64,000 nucleotides of DNA from Asterias rubens. Taxonomy: Eukaryota; Echinodermata; Asteroidea; Forcipulatida; Asteriidae. Numbering within the stretch: the first letter of the stretch is position 1; every line of letters starts with the position of its first letter. Made by a program: the position numbers and the translations under genes. The stretch lies in assembly GCF_902459465.1 (NCBI RefSeq), contig NC_047067.1, positions 17,049,680 to 17,113,679 on the forward strand, written 5' to 3'. Under the pieces are notes generated by a model. The model was given only the letters and a program-made list of their open reading frames with translations, was not told the origin of the DNA and did no database searches. Below are positions 45,201-54,674 of the stretch, in pieces.

Positions 45201-48200
45201 CTCATTTTCAGGCATGGTTGTGAAATAACAATTACCTCTGTATACACTAACAGAACAGCTACAAATCTTTATAATGGCCAGTGAAAAAAAAAGAAGAAAA
45301 AAATCCCTCATCTTCTGACTTTGTTTCAAAAATAAATGTAACATAACAAAGGGTAGCCTTACTTAAATGTTTTTGTTTTAATGATCAGAAATGCAACAAC
45401 AAACTATTGGTAGAGAGAAGGGAAAAAAAATGGAAAAATGCAAAAAATATACGTGTCCGTATTTTGGGCATTGTCTGGACATCGGCGCTACAATTACTAT
45501 TAAGAAAACATGGAAACTGTCTAGCTTAGATCTCACAGGCCACTCAGTTGAAGGTATTTTTGTTCAGAAGGTCTCCTTTTTTGTCGCCATTATTTCATAC
45601 TTTTTGTGCCAAGCTTCGCTAATTTATTCCTCCATGGATGAAGTACATGTACAGACAGCGTGGGCACAATAATAGTGGATACGTGAGGAATGAGGTTACT
45701 GTGACACGTTAGCTCACACACAACCTCATTCCCCACGCACGTGTGCACTATTCCCCATCGTGTAATAGAGATCAATGGGTACGAACTTGCAGCAATGCAC
45801 TAGCGTAAAAATACTCATCCGGCCAGCCAGTGGGGGATCAGAGGGCACGCAACGACCATGTTCGAGTGAATTCGCCGCTATTATTCAACACTGCGTTCTA
45901 AAATTAAAAGTGTTTTTTCTTTTCTGTTACAATTATTTGGATATTTTTCTTAATTTTTATATCCACTTAATAGTTCATTCGTTGTTTGCATGTATTGTAC
46001 GATTTAATAAAATTATATTGGGCGGCTTGTTTAGCGTGTTTTATTGAGTATTATCGTAGCGTCGTAGTCACGGCTCGAAATCGTATTTGCTACGCCCAAA
46101 TCGTGTATGTTGGTATCTCTGCCAATGGTGGTAGCTTTAGTGTTTTGTCAATCAGACAAATATTTTAAAGAATAGTATTTTAACTACTTCGTTTGTGACA
46201 CTTGATATTTAGGTTCCAAGTTTAGATCCTAATCACACATTGGTTCAACCTGACTATAACATAGCGAGCATTTACAAACAATCAAACACATTGGATATTG
46301 AGTACACCATTTATCTTGTGGTTATCATGGAGTTGGAGTTTACTATTTAGTTTTTTAAATGTTTCCATAGCAACGGTTCACAATGGTTAACATGCAAACC
46401 CTGTTGATGAATCGAAGCATAATTGAAAAAAGTTCCAGAAGCAAATAATAAACAATTTACATGGATATTATGTGCATGACTGTTTGACCTTTGACCTACC
46501 GACATACATCCAGAGCTTTTCTGATATCCCCTGCTACAGCTGCTACCTTCCTGGCACACAACTGCAATGCAACTGGCTCAACCACACTTCCATTCTCACA
46601 ACCCTGTGCAATCAATATAAATTAATCACGACTGTTAAAGGCAGTGTACACTATTGGTAATTATAACACCCCTTACCAATATTCTGCCTTTTCATTGGTT
46701 TAGAGCGCGTCACATGATATGTCTTAGTTTTACTAGACGACGACTTCAAGTTTAGAACTTGAGGTCTCGAAATCAACCATCTAAATGCACACAACTTCGT
46801 GTGACAAGGGTTATTTTTCTTTCATTATTATCTCGCAACTTCAATGACCGATTGAGCTCAAATTTTCACAGGTTTGTTATTTTATGCATTGTTGAGATAA
46901 ACCAACTGTGAAGGCTAGTCTTTGGCACTTACCAATAGTGTTCACTGCCTTTAATGAGTAATAAGACAACCCCATTAAAGCAGCACTTCATGTTCCCTCA
47001 GCCCCAGTGGCCAGGCTATCAAGACCACTGGGATGGGCTAATCAGAGTGCACAGATTCATGTTCCCTCAGCCCCAGCGGCCAGGCTATCAAGACCGCTGG
47101 GATGGGCTAATCAGAGTGCACAGATTCATGTTCCCTCAGCCCCAGTGGCCAGGCTATCAAGACCGCTGGGATGGGCTAATCAGAGTGCACAGATTCTTGT
47201 TCCCTCAGCCCCAGCGGCCAGGCTATCAAGACCGCTGGGATGGGCTAATCAGAGTGCACAGATTCATGTTCCCTCAGCCCCAGCGGCCAGGCTATCAAGA
47301 CCGCTGGGATGGGCTAATCAGAGTGCACAGATTCATGTTCCCTCAGCCCCAGTGGCCAGGCTATCAAGACCGCTGGGATGGGCTAATCAGAGTGCACAGA
47401 TTCATGTTCCCTCAGCCCCAGCGGCCAGGCTATCAAGACCGCTGGGATGGGCTAATCAGAGTGCACAGATTCATGTTCCCTCAGCCCCAGTGGCCAGGCT
47501 ATCAAGACCGCTGGGATGGGCTAATCAGAGTGCACAGATTCATGTTCCCTCAGCCCCAGCGGCCAGGCTATCAAGACCGCTGGGATGGGCTAATCAGCCT
47601 CAGCCCCAGTGGCCAGGCTATCAAGACCGCTGGGATGGGCTAATCAGAGTGCACAGATTCTTGTTCCCTCAGCCCCAGTGGCCAGGCTATCAAGACCGCT
47701 GGGATGGGCTAATCAGAGTGCACAGATTCATGTTCCCTCAGCCCCAGTGGCCAGGCTATCAAGACCGCTGGGATGGGCTAATCAGCCTCAGCCCCAGTGG
47801 CCAGGCTATCAAGACCGCTGGGATGGGCTAATCAGAGTGCACAGATTCATGTTCCCTCAGCCCCAGTGGCCAGGCTATCAAGACCGCTGGGATGGGCTAA
47901 TCAGAGTGCACAGATTCATGTTCCCTCAGCCCCAGCGGCCAGGCTATCAAGACCGCTGGGATGGGCTAATCAGAGTGCACAGATTCTTGTTCCCTCAGCC
48001 CCAGCGGCCAGGCTATCAAGACCGCTGGGATGGGCTAATCAGAGTGCACAGATTCATGTTCCCTCAGCCCCAGTGGCCAGGCTATCAAGACCGCTGGGAT
48101 GGGCTAATCAGAGTGCACAGATTCTTGTTCCCTCAGCCCCAGTGGCCAGGCTATCAAGACCGCTGGGATGGGCTAATCAGAGTGCACAGATTCTTGTTCC

Positions 48201-51200
48201 CTCAGCCCCAGTGGCCAGGCTATCAAGACCGCTGGGATGGGCTAATCAGAGTGCACAGATTCATGTTCCCTCAGCCCCAGTGGCCAGGCTATCAAGACCG
48301 CTGGGATGGGCTAATCAGAGTGCACAGATTCATGTTCCCTCAGCCCCAGCGGCCAGGCTATCAAGACCGCTGGGATGGGCTAATCAGAGTGCACAGATTC
48401 TTGTTCAGGAACAACGTCATGTGTGCAGTGCTATTTCTATGGTGCAGTGTGAGTGTGATGCATGATGGGACTGAGCATTTTTTGGATGGACCAATGAGTG
48501 TGCTCGATACATTTGCCCATCGCAGTGCATTGGGTTAATAATTAAGGCAAGGTGCTAGGGACGAGCGAACATTTCATGACAGTACAATCAAACAAAAAAC
48601 AAATCAAATAACACTAAACCTATGGTACCAAAGTTCACCAGAACTAGTCTGAATTTATACAAATGAAAACAATGTGCTGCAGATATGATGACATGTGGAG
48701 ACAGGCATTGAAAATTAACCAAAGTTTACACGGTTGCTAGTTGCTGTTCTTCCTTTTTACACACAACCCTATTCCAGCCAGCTATGACAAAGAGCACTGG
48801 TTGGCAAGGATTTATACTGTATTTTTTGGATGAAAACCGTTTCTGAATTGTGAGACTTTCTGAAGCGGATGTTAGTTTACAGTTGATTACAAAGATAATG
48901 CTTAGATAAATGAATAACAAACATGCACGACTTACATGATTCACTCGATCAACCAGAATAGTTGCAATCTGATCCTTGGAATAGGGGCAGAAATGAAGTA
49001 ACTCAGGTCTACATTTAGGTCTAGCTTGAAGTCTTGGCAAAATACGGTCAGTCAAGTCAAGTGCATTGGCAATACCTGTACAATTAAACAAATGCAATCA
49101 TAAAAACACAAGTAATCAGAATATGGCATTCACTGATACAGTACCATATACTTGCAATTTAATATCGAGTAAGGCAGGATCAATTTTCTCATTGACAAAT
49201 ATAAACACAAACAGAGCATTTCTCCTGAAAGTTGCTTATAAATTGTTTTCTTTTTTACTAGCCATTATGGTATCATTTTAACTGTCTTTAAGATAGTATC
49301 TTTCAGATTGTTGGATTTCCTTCAGTAAGTTGCTTATTTAAATATACATTGTTTAGACAAGTCCATGCTGTTATCAATCCAATTGCTTTTATGCAAGAGC
49401 ATGTGTTCCCGAACATATAGCTCCAGATTTCTTCTATTTGGCAACAAAGAAAAACCTTCAAACACTTTCAATGTATAAACTTCAAACTTTACATAATTAT
49501 TGTTAGAACTGCGTCTTATACGTATTATCAAACAGTCTTAAGACTGTTAACCTACCTATTAGAATGAGTCTTGACATGGCTAAGGAAGGCCACTCAAACA
49601 TTGTATACAACACCTCCTGTCCCTTACTGTCTAGATGGTCAATCTCATCCAAAACTAATACTCTGAAATACAATTCAAAACAGAAAATATTATAAATATC
49701 CAAGTTTGTTTTATCTCTTGGTAGTTAAACTCCTAATGTGCATCACATAGGGCCTTATTATTCATTGTTATGTCAAACCACTGCCTAGTGCCAACCAAGG
49801 GTAGAGGAAATCTGATAATAGCAGTATTTGTTTCAACTAAGGAGTGGGGGCAAGCTGTAAAACTTCACAAGTAAAGCTTGACAAGACTACCCCTAAAAAT
49901 GCTAATCCATCTATCACAGATTTAAGTCAGTCTAGACAAAGGCTCTTGCATGATTTGAACTCCCTAAACTGTTGATACTTCATAAATTCTTGAGTGAAAA
50001 ATATTATGTTGATATTATGTCTAGTGTGGGCTACATTACAACTCTGCAACCATGCTGCCAGACCAACCCCACTGCCATGTGTAAACTTGGCCTTCACCAC
50101 GTCACACTATGCTCAGTGAGACCGATGACAATACATGTACATAAACATTTTCTATAACACATTGAATAATTTTTAGCAATGAATCTTACACCATGGGTCC
50201 AGACGTTGTTAACAGTTTCTGAAGCTTTCTTGCAGCTTCCTTGGCACTCAGCTTTCCCTGGTCTCTTCCAGTCACCTCGGTTAAAATCTTTGTATAGATT
50301 CCCTGGCTTTGTCTGACAGACATACAATTAACGAAGACCACTTTAGCTTTGCTTGTTAGTTTCTGCAAAAGAAAAAGTAAAGTTTTGTTAAAAAGTTCTG
50401 TGAAGTTGAGAGAGTTTTAAGAACGGTTCTGATGAATACAATGCCCAGGAAATAAAGGAGGTCACAGCAAAGAAGCTTTTGATACAACATCAAGCCCAGC
50501 AAGAGTTTAGCAATAAAATAAAACAATGGCAACGATTCAATGGGATTATATGTGATTAGCATTATTTAACCAGGTCAAGTTTACTTCTAACAAATTCTAG
50601 TTCTGCTGTCACATGGGATCCTGTTTGGGTTAATTCCATCCGACTGATTAGGATAGGACAAGCGCCCAAGTGCTGCATGCTGCCTGTGGCTACGCTGCCA
50701 ATACTGGGTCGCGGCAGCGCAATGCTTTGTACATGAGGGCATGGCCCAATCGCTGTCTTTTTATGTGAACTAAGTGTCTTCCTCAATGATTTACACACTG
50801 TCCCTTACAGGACAGTATAAATTATAACAAAACTATGTTGATTATAGTTATTAAATAGTTTGACACTAAACGGAAAAGAAATACTGAAATTAGGTTGAAA
50901 AACATTGCCGAACTAACACATTTTATTAGACCCTACCATTCAGTGTCTGCATCTATAGAACTTTTGTCTGCTCAGTTTTCAGGGTTCAACTTCCGCTTAG
51001 TCTGTTAGCAGTCAATATTTCTGGTCAGTGTTCTTTACATCTCTATGTCATGCTGTCCTGTCACAGAAATTGTGCAAATGGTTGAGAAAAACACCTAATT
51101 CACATACATGTATTCTTGTACAAAACATCACGCTGTTACCCAGCGATGGGGCACAGCCACCGGCAGCGAAACAGCCACCTGCGCAGAAGAGGATAAATGG

Positions 51201-54101
51201 AACAGTCTATAGCTTTACAGCTTCATTCTGGGCGCACATGCTTGCAACCTTCAGCAAAAGTGAAAGTTACCTACATGTAAACAATGTTTAACAGTAACTT
51301 TGATCAAGTTAAATTCTAAATACCTGTTGTTTCTTTAAGACCTGTGATAAACAGGCTGTCTTGCCAGTGCCAGGTGCACCTGAGATGTAAAGACTTCCAG
51401 GTTTCTCCAATGTAAGATGTGTCTTCAAGAATGAAGTGATGGTATTGAGCTCCTTATCTCTGCATAGAAGACGGTCAGGCAGAGTAGTGTGCAGTGCCTG
51501 CTTGGTATTCTTGTAACAATCTCCTGATCATACAAATCCAAAATTCAATTAGAAAAGAATGTTATTGTGAAATACCGCATCGAAAACTTGTGATAATACA
51601 AATGTGGCTTACATTGTACAAGTCTAAGTTGGCCAAGATTCCAGCACACCATGGCAGATTATCGGCCAAGGTTTGCAATTAACAGTGAAAACATATTTTG
51701 TTGAAAATGAAAACAAACTCTAAGGCCTTTAGCACAATACCGCGTACCAGCAAACTCTCAAAATGAGTACATGACGGTACACTCAGGTTGGCAGGTTTGT
51801 TGTCAGAACCAATGCCTCGAGGTAAGAAGAAACAAATTTTACAAGAAACCACAACAGACAAAATAAGTCCATGCGTTTTAAAAATAACCAGTTGAAAACT
51901 AATGGATTACTGTTGCAGCACTTTACATTCTATAGAAACCAGTTGAAATTATTCTATTTATGATAAATCTTTGACTTAGAAACAATTTACAAAGTAAAAA
52001 ATACCATGAGATTGAGAACCAACCTTGGGCTCTTTCAAGTTTTAGAGATGCAACTGCCTTGATTGGTGACCTTTTAGTTGGGGAAATACCCAATGATACT
52101 CTAGTCTTCTGAGGTGATGTTGTAGTATTGTCTGCTGAATCCAACGCAGACATTCTGATACGATTGATTTTAGGGGTGAGCCTCGCCTTTGCGCTGGGCT
52201 GAAACTGTGACGGATCATCGCCTGTAAGTTCTGTTTTGATGGGGACATTTTCCTTCTTCATCTTTCTTGGACTACAGGGCGAGGTCACTGGATGGTGATC
52301 ATTTGATGTCATCTCTGAGAGTGTCACAAGAAAAAACATTTATCATTATTACTTGAGTGTAACTAAATAAATTCAAAGAGCGGAAAACATAAAACTTCAT
52401 AAGCAGTGTACTTTATTGAAGTTTTTTCCATTAATTTATTGGTTTTGAGAGTGGTTGACAGACCTTGGTGATATGCGTTCTAACAAATTTTCTTCAGTAA
52501 AAATCACCTCTAAGGGAAGTACTGAACATTTGATTTCAAGGGGGCATAGAGGCCTTGTATCAGACCTTTAAAGGCAGTGGACACTATTGGTAATTACTCA
52601 AATTAATTATTAGCATAAAACCTTACTTGGCAACGAGTAATGGGGAGCTGTTGATAGTAAAAATTGTAAAAAACCGCTCCCTCGGAAATGATGTAGTGTC
52701 CGAGAAAAGTAATTTTCTCTCAATTTGATTTTGAGACCTCGGATTTAGCATTCGACATCTGAAGTCAAGCATACTGAAAGCACACAACTTTTTTTCTATC
52801 GATCTCACAACTTCGATGACCGATTGAGCTAAAATTTTCACAGGTTAGTTATTTTATGCATATGTTGAGACACAGCAAATGAGAAGACTAGTCTTTGTCA
52901 ATTACCAATAGTGTCCAGTGTCTCTAAAGGAGATTGGTCTTATATAATACAACAAATCAGACTCAAACATGTCAAAGCTCCATCTATTTCAATAAGTAAT
53001 CTTAAATTATAAAGAAAATTTGTATATAGCATCTTATATTATTTGACAATACGCTACACAAGCTTACAAGAATTATTTGAATTAGTTATGATTTTGTGCA
53101 GAAAGAAAGAGTGGGCTGCAGGCATTTGTAGGTTTATGTCGAAGTCTCAACTAGTGTTGAAGGCGCAACTGTTTGAGGAGTGACTAGTAGAGCAGTAAAT
53201 GTCACTAGTCGCCCAGGCTTAGTCGTCCAGGCTTAGAGAACACTAGTCGCCCAGGCTTAGAGAACACTAGTCGCCCAGGCTTAGAGAACACTAGTCGCCC
53301 AGGCTTAGAGAACACTAGTCGCCCAGGCTTAGAGAACACTAGTCGCCCAGGCTTAGAGAACACTAGTCGCCCAGGCTTAGAGAACACTAGTCGCCCAGGC
53401 TTAGAGAACACTAGTCGCCCAGGCTTAGAGAACACTAGTCGCCCAGGCTTAGAGAACACTAGTCGCCCAGGCTTAGAGAACACTAGTCGCCCAGGCTTAG
53501 AGAACACTAGTCGCCCAGGCTAAGAGAACACTAGTCGCCCAGGCTTGAAGAACACTAGTCGCCCAGGCTTAGAGAACACTAGTCGCCTAGGCTTAGAGAA
53601 CACTAGTCGCCCAGGCTTAGAGAACACTGCTGATTAGGGGGGGGGGGGGAGGACGGAGGAACACCCCGCTTAAAATAAAGTGGACGAGCATTTCAAACTT
53701 GATTCAATAATTAATATTTTATAACAAAAACGAAATCTAATTATTTCAAAAGCCGACAGCTTCCTTAAAACAAAAAGTTTACCTTTCAGTAAGATTCTCT
53801 TTCTTGGTGATGAAGCTGATGTCATCAGACTTGAAGTCCCAACACATTTTGCTGGCACACTCTTACACAGTCGCCTCTCTTTCCTTTTAGTGGACTGGGA
53901 GACACATTTTTCCGGGGTTGTCAAACCATGCACAAGTTCTTTAACTCCTTCAGCATCTTTGTTTTTCCAATGTGTATCATTCAACGCTTTACCATCAATT
54001 GGGGAGGAGCTTGTCTTCATTGACTTAGTGCTGTTTCGAGTTTTCCGACACCGAAAATTAATTGGCGTTTGTACAGTTTGCCTTCTTGTTGCTACAGGCA
54101 T
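36193..54101 (-). CDS. CDC6: CDC6 replication licensing factor, complete coding sequence, 11 coding exons
   Basis: CDC6 is the ORC1-related AAA+ ATPase that joins ORC at origins in G1 and, with CDT1, loads the MCM2-7 helicase. The joined exons give 615 residues (human about 560). In order: a disordered N-terminus with CDK-type sites (SPRKR near 98, SPRKM near 121, further S/T-P sites near 180-190), an RRL cyclin-binding motif (76-78) and a KEN box (127-129); Walker A GAPGTGKT (252-259); Walker B VLDEID (331-336); sensor 1 region LIGIANALD (about 361-369); sensor 2 region GDIRKALDVCR (about 434-444); and the C-terminal winged-helix domain (exons 9-11). All key ATPase residues are present. The ATG is in a second exon after a short 5' UTR segment, as in vertebrate CDC6. 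Introns carry nested transposons and two minisatellites. Confidence 0.97.
36670..38141. mobile_element. TTAA-flanked MITE, copy 2, split by a nested transposon
   Basis: TTAA at 36670-36673 and 38138-38141. Outer parts (36670-36780 and 37865-38141) together match the other copies. A 1,084-bp foreign element sits inside. Located in the last CDC6 intron. Confidence 0.85.
36781..37864. mobile_element. 'CAGAGAT' DNA transposon, copy 1
   Basis: Ends CAGAGATGCCAACAT and ATGTTGGTATCTCTG, with a 6-bp duplication CAATGG (36775-36780, 37865-37870). The interior is non-coding and shared with 45087-46121. The host MITE supplies the empty-site sequence. Transposase family unknown. Confidence 0.82.
38199..38339 (-). 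CDS. CDC6: CDC6 coding exon 10
   Basis: Acceptor TTAATCGTAG, donor GTATGT, phase 0/0, 47 residues. Encodes YSKLCRDRQMPAVEQSEFLS and ESRGLIGLKTSKETR, matching 'YSKVCRKQQ--AVDQSE' and 'LEARGILGLKRNKETR'. Confidence 0.96.
38807..38935. mobile_element. Palindromic 'CAGGGGTGGATTTCACAAAG' MITE
   Basis: Ends CAGGGGTGGATTTCACAAAG and CTTTGTGAGGTCGACCCCTG. The arms carry AGTTAGGACTAGTC and GGACTA repeats. CDC6 intron. Confidence 0.75.
39178..39706 (+). repeat. SINE type D with Leu/Ser-like tRNA head, interrupted by a MITE
   Basis: A box TGGCGGAATGGTTAAGAGCA and B box GGTTCGAACCC, then a conserved SINE core TCCTTGAGCAAGATACTTTA and GGTATAAATGGGTACCT (resembling the central domain shared by metazoan SINEs), ending in (ATT)n. 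A palindromic MITE lies at 39460-39628. It finishes about 50 bp from CDC6 exon 9. Confidence 0.8.
39460..39628. mobile_element. Palindromic 'GCCGTCGATTTCACAAAG' MITE nested in the SINE
   Basis: Ends GCCGTCGATTTCACAAAG and TTTTGTGAAATCGACGGC, with GAGTTAGGATGAGTAACTCG and TAAGATTAATCTTAAG inside. The closest relative in the window is at 959-1097. Confidence 0.82.
39755..39963 (-). CDS. CDC6: CDC6 coding exon 9 (winged helix start)
   Basis: Acceptor CTATTGACAG, donor GTAAGG, phase 1 in and 0 out. Encodes QVSSVISEVYGSRLVTSASQ and FPLQQKLMICTVLLM, the start of the C-terminal winged-helix domain. A 5-kb transposon-filled intron precedes it. Confidence 0.95.
41531..41905. mobile_element. TTAA-flanked MITE, copy 3
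   Basis: TTAA at 41531-41534 and 41902-41905. Carries GAGCTGTTGATAGTATAAAA and TTGTTATTTTATGCATATGT shared with the other copies. Nested in the 2.1-kb element. Confidence 0.83.
42041..42405 (-). mobile_element. hAT-like MITE, copy 2 (inverted)
   Basis: Ends TAAGCTTGGGCGATATC and GACATCGCCCAAGCTTA, with an 8-bp duplication ACCCCACA (42033-42040, 42406-42413). The core (GGTGTTCTAATGACCTATTC) matches copy 1 in reverse. Confidence 0.87.
43074..44753. mobile_element. 1.68-kb element with 'CCGTAATTTTCGGATTATAA' ends
   Basis: Perfect inverted ends of about 28 bp (TACCGTAATTTTCGGATTAT..). TA flanks could be the target duplication. Subterminal CGCGCGG(T/C)(T/A)TATACGCCG repeats are present. The interior has a duplicated GACGTCAGACAT-type segment (43440-43550) but no transposase frame, so it is non-autonomous. 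Confidence 0.75.
44965..45029 (-). CDS. CDC6: CDC6 coding exon 8
   Basis: A 65-bp exon, acceptor TTCATGTCCAG, donor GTAAGA, phase 2 in and 1 out. Encodes RAVEIVECDVKSQLLFS, matching 'RRAIEIVESDVKSQ' of vertebrates. A 1-kb transposon lies only 57 bp upstream of its acceptor. Confidence 0.95.
45087..46121. mobile_element. 'CAGAGAT' DNA transposon, copy 2
   Basis: Same ends as copy 1; 6-bp duplication CCAATG (45081-45086, 46122-46127). Nearly collinear with copy 1 over 1 kb. It fills most of the 1.47-kb intron between CDC6 exons 7 and 8. Confidence 0.85.
46500..46603 (-). CDS. CDC6: CDC6 coding exon 7 (sensor 2 region)
   Basis: Acceptor GATTGCACAG, donor GTAGGT, phase 0 in and 2 out. Encodes ALQLCARKVAAVAGDIRKAL followed by DVCR; the arginine in GDIRKA is the sensor 2 position of the AAA+ lid. 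Confidence 0.95.
46635..46954. mobile_element. TTAA-flanked MITE, copy 4
   Basis: TTAA at 46635-46638 and 46951-46954; ends GGCAGTGTACACTATTGG and CCAATAGTGTTCACTGCC. Internally shortened compared with copy 2. Begins 31 bp from CDC6 exon 7. Confidence 0.83.
46987..48403 (+). repeat. 69-bp minisatellite, 19 full and 2 shortened units
   Basis: Unit TTCATGTTCCCTCAGCCCCA...GCTAATCAGAGTGCACAGA. Two units (near 47597 and 47786) lack the same 19 bp. Main variants are AGCGGCC/AGTGGCC and TTCATG/TTCTTG. The array is GC-rich against AT-rich surroundings. Long open frames here are artefacts of a stop-free unit length divisible by 3. CDC6 intron. Confidence 0.95.
48936..49075 (-). CDS. CDC6: CDC6 coding exon 6 (sensor 1 side)
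   Basis: Acceptor AATTGTACAG, donor GTAAGT, phase 1 in and 0 out. Encodes IANALDLTDRILPRLQARP, near-identical to the family block, and PYSKDQIATILVDRVNH. Confidence 0.96.
49556..49662 (-). CDS. CDC6: CDC6 coding exon 5 (Walker B)
   Basis: Acceptor GTATTTCAG, donor GTAGGT, phase 2 in and 1 out. Encodes VLVLDEIDHLDSKGQEVLYT and MFEWPSLAMSRLILIG. D333 and E334 are the Mg- and water-activating residues. Confidence 0.97.
50190..50362 (-). CDS. CDC6: CDC6 coding exon 4
   Basis: Acceptor CTTTTGCAG, donor GTAAGA, phase 0 in and 2 out. Encodes VVFVNCMSVRQSQGIYTKIL, matching the family 'NCMSLR---AVF--I' strand-helix, and ends TTSGPM just before Walker B. Confidence 0.95.
50560..51260. repeat. Inverted repeat pair in CDC6 intron 3
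   Basis: A segment at about 50650-50820 reads, on the opposite strand, like 51050-51200 (shared CTGTCCTGT, GTGCAAATGGTTGAG-like and TTGTACAAA(A/G)CAT blocks), with about 230 bp between. The arms are diverged. No gene inside. Confidence 0.55.
51324..51523 (-). CDS. CDC6: CDC6 coding exon 3 (Walker A)
   Basis: Acceptor GTATGATCAG, donor GTATTT, phase 1 in and 0 out. Encodes LPDRLLCRDKELNTI, then LYISGAPGTGKTACLS; the ATP-binding lysine is residue 258. Confidence 0.97.
52024..52314 (-). CDS. CDC6: CDC6 coding exon 2
   Basis: Acceptor ACACTCTCAG, donor GTTGGT, phase 1/1. Encodes the rest of the disordered regulatory region: CSPRKMKKEN (CDK-type site next to a KEN degron), TSPQKTR and SPTKRSPIK. 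The clustered S/T-P sites fit CDK control of CDC6 stability and export (family knowledge). Confidence 0.93.
52568..52927. mobile_element. TTAA-flanked MITE, copy 5
   Basis: Left TTAA at 52568; the right end is mutated to CTAA. Starts GGCAGTGGACACTATTGGTA and ends CCAATAGTGTCCAGTGTC. Lies in the CDC6 intron between coding exons 1 and 2. Confidence 0.82.
53205..53628 (+). repeat. 24-bp minisatellite, about 17 units
   Basis: Unit AACACTAGTCGCCCAGGCTT plus AGAG, nearly invariant; each unit contains a SpeI-like ACTAGT. It is followed by a G10 run. The open frame of repeated FSKPGRLV is spurious. CDC6 intron. Confidence 0.95.
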
Positions 54102-54112
54102 TGTGATCAATT
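53783..54112 (-). CDS. CDC6: CDC6 first coding exon (ATG at 54101)
   Basis: Acceptor TGTCTTTCAG leaves 11 bases of 5' UTR before the ATG. Encodes residues 1-106 starting MPVATRRQTVQTPINF, basic like other CDC6 N-termini. It contains the RRL cyclin-docking motif in KRKERRLCK and the CDK-type site SASSPRKR. Donor GTAAAC, phase 1. Confidence 0.92.
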
Positions 54113-54674
54113 CTGAAAGACATGGGGAATAATGAGCAAATAGTCACCTCATATCAGTTTACCATTAAGTATGTTCATGACAATTTATTCAATTTCAGCT
54201 CGATCTCTTAGTTAAGCTCAGGCCTGATACGTCACACGAAAGCAACAATGCGATTTCCTCAATGCCCCCTTGTCTTCGCACAGGCTACCAGTCTGTTCCC
54301 TGTCGCATGGACATGTTTTGTACATAAACAGATCATCATGTGACATGGGGCCACCGGGTAGTGCAAATCAACATTTAAACAGTAAATCGGTGTGGATGGG
54401 GCTGAATTACGGGAAGAATTTACCTTACCAACGAGATGGAGCTGAAATTGAACAATTTTGAGATTGCGGAATGCATTTTCTGGACCATCTTCAAGGTCAA
54501 TGAGAGTTCTAAGGACACATAGAGCCTAATTTTGGCGAGAATTGATTGGAAAAAAAATACGGGCATGACGAGCTAGACTCTGCTGTACATTCTGTACTGT
54601 CCATGGTCCTTGTACTAGTAGTATTACATACTATTACTAGTCCTACGTACGAATACAATCAGACGAGACCCTAC

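Noticed and set aside
46954-48538. Overlapping 222-309-residue open frames
   Set aside because: They arise from a 69-bp minisatellite without stops in two frames, lie in a CDC6 intron and have no homology.
53205-53507. Open frame of repeated FSKPGRLV
   Set aside because: Translation of the 24-bp minisatellite, not a protein.
53205-53628. CRISPR-like array
   Set aside because: Repeats are directly adjacent with no unique spacers, and the sequence is from an animal genome. The same holds for 31264-31602.
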